DNA from: CAWCCP01 sp963701245
Lineage (GTDB): Bacteria > Patescibacteriota > Saccharimonadia > Saccharimonadales > UBA4665
Length of the DNA stretch: 64,000 nucleotides
Assembly: GCA_963701245.1 (NCBI GenBank)
Contig: OY969576.1
Span: 1,798,001 to 1,862,000, forward strand
Direction: 5' to 3'
The notes beneath the pieces were generated by a model. That model was not told the origin of the DNA. It made no database searches and saw only the letters and a list, made by a program, of their open reading frames with translations. The position numbers and the translations under genes are program-made. The first letter of the stretch is position 1; every line of letters begins with the position of its first letter. Shown in pieces: positions 34,519 to 43,534 of this stretch.

Positions 34519-35977
34519 TGTTAACCCAAATTTAAAAACGTAGCATCCCAAAATTAAAACCGGAGTGATTTTGGTGTTGGTATCTGCTGGTAGCCAAGTA
34601 CTTGGTTCTGTCTAAGGAAACGGATCTCTGTAAACTGAGTATCTGGAATAATATGCAGGCTAACAGCCGTGCCATCAGGCAGATGCCCGGGGACGCTTAA
34701 GCTAAGTCCGTCAAAAGAGATTTTGCCATAGCCGTTGACTTTACGTTCTGACCTTAAGCAAAAGATATCCTTGGTTGAGGTAACCGGTGGTCTAGCTTGA
34801 ATAACATCAAGCGGCCTAAAACAGCTTCTGTCTTCCTGGATGGCTCTCTCAAATCGCTTAGCCGGTATCTCGCCAGTTGTTGAATGAACTTGCCGGTTGT
34901 TGTAGCGGTCTACCTCCTGAGACAGGATTAAACGGATACCATCAATGGTTTTAACATGATCCCTGGCTGCTCTTCTGACAATCCTGTCTTGCAGCCAGTG
35001 GTAGGGTCTTTCAATTTTACCTTTAGCTTCCGGGCTCAAGGCATAGGTTACTTTCATGCCGGCTGCTTCAACCGATTGTTTCCACTGTGGGGCTATGTCG
35101 TCAGTGCCAAGTATATGCTGGTAGTTAGCAGCACTTGGACCTTTGTCCCTGTTAACTACATATCTGAAGATAGCGTGGTTATCTGAGTAGTACTGGATAC
35201 CAATACCGTAACTTAAGACTACCGACTCCAGAGCTAGGATGTGCGCCCAAGCTGATTCACGCTCAAACATCTCGGCATAAAGCAGTTTGCGGCTATGATC
35301 GTCAATGGTTGTAATGAGTGACCATTTCTGGGGTTTGCCGTCACCACGGAAGACATACGGCGACCATTGATGGGAAGAGGCATCATGCTGAAGCAGCATG
35401 CCAACCGAATCAGTTAGAACTTCTCTGGTGTGAGCCTTACGTTTAGGCTTCTCAATGTAGTAGTTCCATCTCTTGGCATAGTTAACGACCGTTTGGGCTG
35501 ATAGTTTATGTCCGGTACTGGCTTCTACGTTATCTCGGATATATGCGTAGTTAAAGAACATTACCGGATTAGCTGAACTTTTAATGAGGCCGTGTTCGAT
35601 CTCTAGTTCCTTACGAATCTGTTTGACTACTACTGACGGTAGGCTACGGGTTGCCCGTATCCTATGGTAGGCTACACTAAACTTTTTTGGCTTGTCTCTG
35701 AATCTAGCCAGCAGCAGGTAAAACTGACTGTCTTTAATCCCCAGTGACTGCTGAACCTCAGCTTTTGTCTTTATGCCGTCCTCATACCACTTTAGTAATT
35801 GTTTTACCTCATCGTCGCTAAATGTCTTGTGAACCTGGCTCATATCCCCTCCTTATTACAAGCTAAGGATACAGATACCAACTCCAATTTTAAATTTGTC
35901 TTAACTCCACTCCGATTTTGATTTTGTGTTCTCGATAACTACCTCAAGAAGGTACTCCGATTTTAAATTTGGGCTAA
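34519..35977 (-). mobile_element. Insertion sequence with repeated 18-bp end sites
   Basis: The inverted ends read GTTAACCCAAATTTAAAA (left) and GTTAGCCCAAATTTAAAA (right, other strand). Inside them an 18-bp motif ACTCCGATTTTAAATTTG recurs: three copies at the right end (35881-35898, 35909-35926, 35954-35971) and two inverted copies at the left (34527-34544 with about four mismatches, 34549-34566 with two). Such arrays are transposase-binding sites in IS21- and Mu/Tn7-like elements. Confidence 0.75.
34554..35843 (-). CDS. DDE (rve-type) transposase
   Basis: The 429-residue protein has an N-terminal HTH (FSDDEVKQLLKWYEDGIKTK), a second DNA-binding region and an integrase core. The core contains MLLQHDASSHQW, TTIDDHSRKLLYAEMF, QYYSDNHAIF and a late Glu in EAKGKIERPYHWLQDR. 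The C-terminus has a beta-rich Mu-transposase-like domain (GKISFDGLSLSVPG). A strong AAGGAGG site lies 5 nt before the ATG. The final codons overlap the left-end repeat. No IstB-type helper gene is adjacent, so it is not a standard IS21. Confidence 0.85.
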   Translation of the reverse strand: MSQVHKTFSDDEVKQLLKWYEDGIKTKAEVQQSLGIKDSQFYLLLARFRDKPKKFSVAYHRIRATRSLPSVVVKQIRKELEIEHGLIKSSANPVMFFNYAYIRDNVEASTGHKLSAQTVVNYAKRWNYYIEKPKRKAHTREVLTDSVGMLLQHDASSHQWSPYVFRGDGKPQKWSLITTIDDHSRKLLYAEMFERESAWAHILALESVVLSYGIGIQYYSDNHAIFRYVVNRDKGPSAANYQHILGTDDIAPQWKQSVEAAGMKVTYALSPEAKGKIERPYHWLQDRIVRRAARDHVKTIDGIRLILSQEVDRYNNRQVHSTTGEIPAKRFERAIQEDRSCFRPLDVIQARPPVTSTKDIFCLRSERKVNGYGKISFDGLSLSVPGHLPDGTAVSLHIIPDTQFTEIRFLRQNQVLGYQQIPTPKSLRF

Positions 35978-35979
35978 CA

Positions 35980-35996
35980 GAAATTTTGCGGGGGAT
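35980..35996 (+). repeat. 17-bp direct repeat, right copy
   Basis: This is a second copy of GAAATTTTGCGGGGGAT, just outside the right end of the insertion sequence. Its last T begins the -35 box of the promoter that follows. Confidence 0.6.
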
Positions 35997-36024
35997 TGAC
36001 ATTTTTAAGATGACGTGCTAGATT
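35996..36024 (+). promoter_or_regulatory. Strong sigma-70-like promoter
   Basis: TTGACA (35996-36001) and TAGATT (36019-36024) are separated by 17 bp. No ORF starts soon after; a structured segment follows. Confidence 0.7.
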
Positions 36025-36030
36025 AATAAC

Positions 36031-36271
36031 GTAAGTCACAAAAACAAAAATGTTTAAACTATAAACAAAGTAAAAAGCCCTCGTGGGGGCGACTTACAAC
36101 GGAGAACATCCGTCATCGCTCTACATGGCTCTAAAAGCCGTTAGAGCGGTCAGTCATAGCTGTGGGCGGTAAGCGCTACAATAGTTTATTTTAATGAGCG
36201 GATTTATCGCCCCAGCATCAAATAATTATCAATTGTGTGACGCTGGCAGAAAACTTTTCTGGCAGCGTTTT
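36031..36271 (+). ncRNA. Candidate structured RNA after the promoter
   Basis: About 240 nt without an ORF contain the hairpins ACGGA/TCCGT (36101-36115) and a longer one with GCTCTA/TAGAGC and GGCT/AGCC (about 36118-36148). They end with a 14-bp stem carrying one G-G mismatch (36240-36268) and T4. A 36300 membrane-protein gene follows, so this may be its leader or a separate RNA. I do not recognise the family. Confidence 0.4.
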
Positions 36272-36299
36272 AATAAAAAGATAAATAATTACGATTGCC

Positions 36300-36665
36300 A
36301 TGATTCGTGTCATAAAACATCTACATTTTTGGGTCTTAATAGTTCTGCTTACTGCAGATATTCTTTTCTTTAGTGTCACTAACCCTCAAAAAGGGTCATC
36401 TATTATGCTGATGATGGCATTTTTGCTACTGGCAGTCACCTTAATGTATATTTGCAAAGGTATCATGCAGTTACTGAGTCTGTACGGCTTTTCGTTTAGT
36501 AAGAACAACAAGCGTTTACCAATATATGTAAGCGGAGTCGCAATTGGTTTGATGGCACTACAATCAATTGGCGAACTTTCCATCAAAGATACGTTAATAT
36601 TTATCCCACTTACGATCATTCTTTACATTTATTTAACATTTGGTCGGATGAAAATAGAAACGTAA
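36300..36665 (+). CDS. Hypothetical four-helix membrane protein
   Basis: The 121-residue protein is mostly hydrophobic with four likely transmembrane segments (about residues 8-26, 33-52, 74-90, 96-113) and a basic loop SKNNKRLP. No ribosome site is obvious. It ends 13 bp before IS copy 2. The family is unknown. Confidence 0.6.
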   Translation: MIRVIKHLHFWVLIVLLTADILFFSVTNPQKGSSIMLMMAFLLLAVTLMYICKGIMQLLSLYGFSFSKNNKRLPIYVSGVAIGLMALQSIGELSIKDTLIFIPLTIILYIYLTFGRMKIET

Positions 36666-36678
36666 TTTACTGGATAAT

Positions 36679-37747
36679 AACCCGTATCCCGTTAGGCAAC
36701 TCCCTCTGTTAACACTGCCTGTTTCGCCATAACTTCTAGCTGTCCCATCCGCCTCAGCTGGTAGGCCAGCAAACACCAGATGTAATGCGCAAAAAAGCCC
36801 ATGACAGAACGCGGTAGTGTTGTGTCCATGCCGAGTCGGAACTTAATGACCGAGAAAGTGGTCTCGACACGCTGCCTAGCTTTCAGCAAGAAGTACTGCC
36901 ATCTGGTCATTAGTTTCTTCATAATCTTCTTCACTCCGGTGAGCAGAACCAAATGCAAATCAGCCGCCGCCGCTTGCCAATTACTCCCGAGATAGCCAGC
37001 GTCTGCTACAACCATGCCCGTTAACTCTTTCCAGACTAAAGCTAGCCCCTTACGGTCGTCGACCGTAGCCGTGGTAATCCGCCAGGCTAGAATTTGTCCA
37101 TGGACGTCACAAACCAAGTGAAGTTTGAATCCGTAGTACCATCCCATGGTACCTTTGCTCTTGGCTGCCAGGCCTTTGGCTACTTTGTGGGTGAACTCCC
37201 GCTTAATCCTGCAAACCGGTAGTGCGGTAGCATCTGCAAATTGGAGGGTAACACCTTGCTTGCAATACTTCCGTATTGTCTCAAGGAACACCAGAGCGTA
37301 TCCGGCCAGTTTGTGCATGCTGACCATGAAGTTTCGGTAGGTGGGCAAGTTGCCCACCGTAACCCCATGGTGGTGAGACTTGAGATAGCGATAGTAGTCC
37401 TTCCAACTCTTGTGTCCAACAAAAAACTTGAAGAGGATGAGTGTTACGAGCATAACCAATGGCAATTTTGTCTTCTTGGTTGGGGGATGCGCCTGATTTG
37501 GGCTTGGCAATGACGGTGGTAACTTCCGGAGCAGGGCTTGGTGGAAGTCGTAGACAACGTCGTACAAGCCTACCAAGATCGTGGTACTATCCTCATTGGT
37601 GAGTGAAGAAAACTGCATTAAGAACTCCTTTTTGTTTTTGGTGTTAGTGAAAAGCATCTTCACCATACCAAAAAGAGCCACTAGCGTGGCTCTTTTTCTG
37701 TCGACAAAGTGCTGGCTTATCTGTTCTGGCCTAACGGGATTCAGGTT
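36679..37747 (-). mobile_element. IS982-like insertion sequence, copy 2
   Basis: This 1069-bp element has the same ends and orientation as copy 1 and appears identical in sequence. It is flanked by the 3-bp target duplication AAT (36676-36678 and 37748-37750). Confidence 0.9.
36692..37666 (-). CDS. IS982-like family transposase, copy 2
   Basis: The protein is the same as that of the copy at 27605, with an intact DDE frame and the protective hairpin before the start (37670-37697). Identity of the two copies means recent transposition or gene conversion, and both are likely active. Confidence 0.88.
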   Translation of the reverse strand: MVKMLFTNTKNKKEFLMQFSSLTNEDSTTILVGLYDVVYDFHQALLRKLPPSLPSPNQAHPPTKKTKLPLVMLVTLILFKFFVGHKSWKDYYRYLKSHHHGVTVGNLPTYRNFMVSMHKLAGYALVFLETIRKYCKQGVTLQFADATALPVCRIKREFTHKVAKGLAAKSKGTMGWYYGFKLHLVCDVHGQILAWRITTATVDDRKGLALVWKELTGMVVADAGYLGSNWQAAAADLHLVLLTGVKKIMKKLMTRWQYFLLKARQRVETTFSVIKFRLGMDTTLPRSVMGFFAHYIWCLLAYQLRRMGQLEVMAKQAVLTEGVA

Positions 37748-37838
37748 AATAGTAAGAAGTCCTCATGGCGTCGGGTTATCCATAAGTGCATTGCATCGTG
37801 TAAGAGTATAGGAATGGGATACGCGTATAATATTAAGT

Positions 37839-38219
37839 ATGGATGCTCAATCAAATATGAGTAACGGCGGTACATCGCCACAAAGCACTGAGCAAGGTAC
37901 AGGTCAAGTTAAATCACCTGCAGTTCCTTTACCCATTCCCCCAATAAACTTACCTCAAAATTTGACTGCGGCGCAGCTGACTGGCCAATCTGTGGCTGCA
38001 GCACCTACACCGCAAACATATCAAGTGCCAACAAGTCAGACAATAGCTCCAGATGTTGCCGAAGATACTGACTTAATCGAAAAAGAGTGGGTAGATAAGG
38101 CAAAACAAATCGTAGAGCGCACGAGAGATGATCCGTATGAACAAAGTAAGGAATTGACTTTGTTTAAAGCTGATTATATGAAAAAAAGATATAACAGAAC
38201 GATTAAAATAGACGAGTAA
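37839..38219 (+). CDS. Conserved-looking hypothetical protein upstream of the ATPase
   Basis: This 126-residue protein is Pro/Gln/Thr-rich in its first 75 residues and then acidic and helical (KEWVDKAKQIVERTRDDPYE, LTLFKADYMKKRYNRTIKID). TATAAT ends 7 nt before the ATG (37826-37831). It lies 5 bp upstream of the ATPase gene, so the pair is an operon. The disordered head and helical tail suggest an accessory or adaptor protein, but the family is unknown. Confidence 0.7.
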   Translation: MDAQSNMSNGGTSPQSTEQGTGQVKSPAVPLPIPPINLPQNLTAAQLTGQSVAAAPTPQTYQVPTSQTIAPDVAEDTDLIEKEWVDKAKQIVERTRDDPYEQSKELTLFKADYMKKRYNRTIKIDE

Positions 38220-38224
38220 TAAAA

Positions 38225-41200
38225 ATGACGGTGTTTTTAATTATAGGTATCATTATTCTCATAGTCGTTCTTATTGCGGCGCCTATAGTTTTTTTACAGG
38301 CACAACGAATTTTACGCGTACAGAAGAATTATGAAAGGGGACTAAAGATTGTCCCCATCTTAATTCATCTACCTCCTCCAAGTGACGATACGGAAGTAAA
38401 CGGACGTGATGTCAGGGATGTAACTGAGGAGACAATCAGCAAAGCTCAAGTCATATATAATATTATCGCCAGTACAATACAAAAAGGTTTCAAAAGTAAC
38501 TTCTACGGTCAACGCCACTTTGCGTTTGAAATTATAGGCAGTGACGGATTTGTATATTTCTACGCCGCAGTCCCCATAGCTTTATTAGAAGTTGTGAAGC
38601 AAGCAATTGTTAGCGCCTACCCAACGGCCAGGTTAGAAGAAGTAGCCGAGCACAATATCTTCAATCAGGTTGGTAAAATGTCTGGAACGGTTGGCGGCGA
38701 GCTAGTACTCAAAGAATCTTTCGCATACCCGATTTCCAGTTATCAAGAGGCAAAACGAGATAGTATGCAATCACTTCTTAATGCCTTATCTACATTGGGC
38801 AAGGAAGATGGTGCTGCTATTCAATTATTGATGAGACCAGCATTTTCCGGTTGGCGTAAAGTTGCAACTGATATAGCTAGCAATAAAAGAAAAGGAAAAG
38901 AACACGGCTTTAATTTTAGTGGTCTATTGAAAAATATTGCAATAGCATTCGTAAAGCCACCTCATAGTGGTGAAGATCATTCTGACAAGAAAGAATTATC
39001 CAATTTGGATCAGAATATAGTCGATTCTATAGATGACAAAACTCGATATCCTGGCTACGAGGTCTCAATTCGGATCGTTGTATCCTCAAATATCAGTCAA
39101 CAAGCACAGGCAATTTTAGGAAATATTGTTGCTAGTTTTTCGTTATATGATGCACCGGGCAGGAATGGATTTAAGTTTGTTCCAGCAAAAGACACGAGTG
39201 AACTTGTGGCTTCTTATCTAATGCGTTTTTTCCCGCAAGAACAAAATAAAACTATTTTGAATGCAGTTGAATTGGCAACCATTTTCATTTTCCTGATCAA
39301 CGAAATATTCCGACGTCTCAACTCACACGTCAGGATTCCAAACAGGTAGATGGTCCTAGAAACATTCCTGATGAAGGATTACTACTGGGATATAACATCT
39401 TTAGGGGTATAAAAAAGCCGATTCGATTATCGCTATCCGACCGACAACGTCATATGTATGTAGTTGGCCAAACCGGTACCGGAAAATCTACGTTTTTAGA
39501 GAATCTAGCTTTACAAGATATGCTTTCGGGCAACGGATTCGCTTTTGTGGATCCACACGGTGATGTGGTCGATAAATTGTTATCAATGGTACCAAAAGAG
39601 AGGACCGAGGATCTTATCTATTTTTCTCCTGCGGAGATGGATTATCCAATGGGTTTAAATTTATTCGAATTCAATACACCAGACCAGAAGGATTTTTTGA
39701 TACAAGAAGCACTTAACATGCTCTATAAACTCTATGACCCTCAACACCAGGGTATCATGGGACCTCGCTATGAACATTTGTTTAGAAACGCTGCGCTAAC
39801 TATTATGGCTGATCCAGAAGGAGGCACTTTTGTTGATATACCAAAACTGTTTCGAGATTCGAAGTACGTTCAGCAGAAATTACAATTTGTAAAAGATCAA
39901 AATGTGATTGAATTTTGGCAAAAAGAAATGCCAGCAAGCCAGCGCTCAAATGATTTCGGCGAAGTAGTGAGCTGGTTTGTAAGTAAATTTGGAGCGTTCT
40001 TAAGCAATGAAATGATGAGAAATATCATTGGTCAAACAAAAAGTGCTTTTGACCTGAGGGATATTATGGATAATAAAAAGATCTTGTTGGTCAACCTCAG
40101 CAAAGGTAGGACAGGCGAATTAAATTCAAAATTACTTGGTATGGTGTTTGTGATGAAATTTCAAGCAGCTGCCATGAGTAGATCAACAATACCTGAAAAT
40201 GATAGAGTTGACTTTTCTTTATATGTTGACGAGTTTCAGAACTTCTCAACTGATAGTTTTGCAACAATCATGTCGGAGGCCCGTAAATACCACTTGAATT
40301 TAATAGTCGCAAACCAGTTTACTACTCAGTTGACCCCGGAAATTAGAGATGCGGTGTTTGGTAACATGGGTACCATAGTTTCATTCCGAGTAGGTCAAAA
40401 TGACGTCGAAAGTTTGGGTAAATACTTCCAACCCATTTTTGACGTAGATGATCTTCTCAGAGTTCCGAACTACAATACTATTGTCAGGACCTTAATCGGC
40501 GGAGTACCAACTCAACCTTTTAGTATGGCTACACTTCCTGGTTTGGGTACCCCCAATCCAAGGCTTGCTGACGCTTTGAAGCAGCTTTCAGCCGCTAAAT
40601 ATGGCAGACCTAAGTCGATAGTCGAACAGAATATTAACGCCCGAATGTTAACAAAAGAAACGCCTAAACCCGCGTATTCAACACCCTCAAGTGGCATACC
40701 AGCAAGATCGCCGTTTGCAACGAGTAATAGTAGTACTGCGCCTCAATGGCCAACAACGTCATCCGCGCCGGCCCTAAGCGCTCCAGCTCCACAAGCTTAT
40801 CCAGGTAGTTCTAGTTTCGGAGCATCAGCTGCTGCGCCGTTACCAAAAAAGAATGCCTCTTTTCTGGACGATTGGTTGAATAAACGTCGTAATGGATTGC
40901 CAACACCTAGTATGAGCACAATAAACAGTAGACCCGCCGCACCACCAGTAGCACCAATTAGCCAGCCTAATTCACGCGGCTCGTTAAAAGGGTCAGCAAT
41001 CACGGCGTCACAACCACAGCCATCTTCTACTACACCCGCTACACTAGATATTAGCCAAAATATCTCAAGCGGCGAAATTGAGCAAAAAGAGGTTGATAAA
41101 ATTGCGGCTGAGCTCGAACACCAGCTTGAGCTTGGTAAACCAAAACCAGCTAAAGCAGTGGACGAAGTCCCTAAAATCGTACCAAAACCAAAAACAGAGC

Positions 41201-41319
41201 ATACAATCCACCTACAAGCGGTGCAAGATGCCGGCGATGACGATACTATTTATATAGATCGTGAAGGAGTTTTTCATCAATCAAGCCAACCAACAGAACC
41301 CGTTACTGAAAGCAAATAA
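38225..41319 (+). CDS. HerA/VirD4-like T4SS-type ATPase (one frameshift)
   Basis: The N-terminal frame (one transmembrane helix, about residues 3-22, then a 330-residue soluble domain) breaks in the T runs near 39283. One added T joins it to the ATPase frame, giving 1032 codons. The ATPase has Walker A VGQTGTGKSTF, FVDPHGD, Walker B SLYVDEFQNF and NQFTTQL, as in TraG/VirD4 and HerA-type DNA or protein pumps. The last 250 residues are Pro/Ser/Ala-rich. It is probably a coupling ATPase of a reduced type IV secretion-like system. No other such genes are in the window. Confidence 0.85.
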
Positions 41320-41368
41320 TAAGTATTAGTCGCATGCGTTCAAACACTAGTAAAAATAGCTGTAAGAT

Positions 41369-41397
41369 GTTGTTTAAGAAGTAAAAATAGCTTATAC
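41369..41397 (+). promoter_or_regulatory. Putative gyrB promoter
   Basis: TTGTTT and TATACT with a spacer of about 17 bp lie about 100 bp upstream of gyrB. The leader between them contains a small palindrome (AAGATTAATCTT). Confidence 0.55.
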
Positions 41398-41495
41398 TAG
41401 TTATTAGTGGGAGAATAAGATTAATCTTATTTCAATAACATATATTTGCTTTAATACGCATTGAATTTATCACGTAAGAGTAAGGTGTATTGCTT

Positions 41496-43473
41496 GTGGC
41501 CGAGGGTAAGACAAAGAAATCAGACTATTCTTCAGAACAAATAACAGTTCTTGAGGGCTTGGAACCAGTTAGAAAAAGACCTGGTATGTATATAGGTGGT
41601 ACGGGTATAGAAGGGCTACATCACCTAGTTTGGGAGTTAGTAGATAACGGCATAGATGAAGCATTAGCAGGATATGCAAATGAGGTTTCAGTGAGATTAC
41701 TGGCTGATGGCGGGGTAACTGTTACAGATAATGGCCGGGGCATTCCTACTGACATACATCCGAAAACTGGGAAAAGTACCGTCGAAACAGTTCTAACAGT
41801 ATTACATGCGGGAGGCAAATTTGGAGGTGGTGGTTATAAGGTCTCAGGAGGGTTGCACGGTGTTGGAAGCAGCGTCGTTAATGGATTGTCTAAAAAACTC
41901 ATAGTAACTGTGTATCGGGATGGTAATGAATATCAACAAGAGTATGCATTCGGAAAACCTCTTTCTGATCTTAAAATTATTGGGAAAAGTAAAAAATCTG
42001 GTACTCGAATCACCTTTTATCCTGATGATACAATTTTCGAAAGTACTAAATTCAATTTTGATACCATTTTGGATAGACTTCGTCACGCAGCTTACTTAAC
42101 AAAAGGTGTACGAACGAATCTTTACGATGAAGCTACGGGTAATCGATATGGTTTTTACTTTGAAGGTGGTATTCAGAGTTATGTAAAACACTTAAATGTA
42201 GGTCGTGAAGCAATTGATGAAGATATCTTTTATGTCGATAAGCTCGTTCAAGATGTACAAGTTGAAATATCGCTTCAATATACAGACGCTTATAACGAAA
42301 CAATTAAAGCTTTTGCGAATAATGTACTTAAATCCTGATGGTGGCACACACTTAACTGGTTTTCGCTCTGCACTAACTCGAGTGATAAACGATTATGCAC
42401 GCAAAACTAGTCTACTAAAAGAAAAAGAAGAGAACTTAAGCGGTGAAGATACCCGAGAAGGTTTGACTGCCATCATTCTCGTTAAACTACCCGATCCTCA
42501 GTTTGAAGGACAGACAAAAAATAAATTAGGAAATCCGGAAATTAGGGGTTATGTAGAGCAGGTATGGGGGAGTATTTAAATTACTATCTAGAAGAGCACC
42601 CAGGTGTGGCTCGAAAGATCGTTGGTAAGGCCTTATTAGCCGCCAGAGCTCGAAAAGCTGCGAGAGCTGCCCGTGATAACATTTTACGCAAAGGTATACT
42701 GGATGGAGCTAGTATGCCGGGAAAGTTGGCCGATTGCTCTAATAAAGATCCAAAAGAATCAGAGCTTTACTTGGTAGAAGGAGATTCTGCCGGCGGATCA
42801 GCTAAGTCAGGTCGAGACAGTAAAAGCCAGGCTATTCTGCCACTGCGCGGCAAAGTATTAAATGTTGAACGCGCCAGACTGGATAAAATGTTAGCAAATA
42901 ATGAGATTGTAAGCTTAATTAAGGCTCTTGGCGTAGGAATTGAAGAATCATTTGATATAAAGGGACTTAGATACGACCGAATTATTATTATGACCGATGC
43001 CGACGTCGATGGAAGTCATATTTCTACGTTATTGATGACCTTCTTCTTCCGATACATGAGAGAGGTTGTGGATGGTGGGCATGTGTATTTAGCTAAACCG
43101 CCATTATTTGAGTTGGTTAAGCCCGGAAGAAAATCTAGTGTTTTTATATATGACGAAGAGCCAGTTAGAGAGCGTAATCGATCAGGCTATCGAGAAGCGT
43201 CAAAAAGATGGCTCGAAGATAAATACACAAGATGAACGCTATAGGCAAGCTGGCTTTATCGAGCAGAAACGGTATAAAGGTCTAGGTGAGATGGATGCCG
43301 ATCAGCTGTTTGAAACTACCATGAATCCTGAAAAGCGTGTACTTGTTCAAGTCAAAATTGAAGATGCAGAAAAAGCCGACGCGATATTCAATAAATTAAT
43401 GGGTACAGAAGTAGAGTTACGCAAGAGTTTTATTCAGGCTAATGCCAAATTTGTTAAGGACTTGGACATATGA
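41496..43473 (+). CDS. gyrB: DNA gyrase subunit B (three frameshifts)
   Basis: The pieces read LEGLEPVRKRPGMYIGGTG, ELVDNGIDEA, DNGRGIPTD and GGKFGGGGYKVSGGLHGVG (the ATPase domain), then EGDSAGGSAKSGRD and the TOPRIM DADVDGSH, then a C-terminal QKRYKGLGEMD. One-base shifts near 42319, 42565 and 43157 break the frame; correcting them gives 659 codons, the normal length. GTG at 41496 or TTG at 41490 follows AAGG. Gyrase B supplies the ATPase for negative supercoiling. The indels are probably sequencing errors. Confidence 0.93.
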
Positions 43474-43534
43474 AATTAAGTGAGCACTACTGTTATACGA
43501 ATTTGAGTATTCATAGAACTGTAAGGTATATCTG

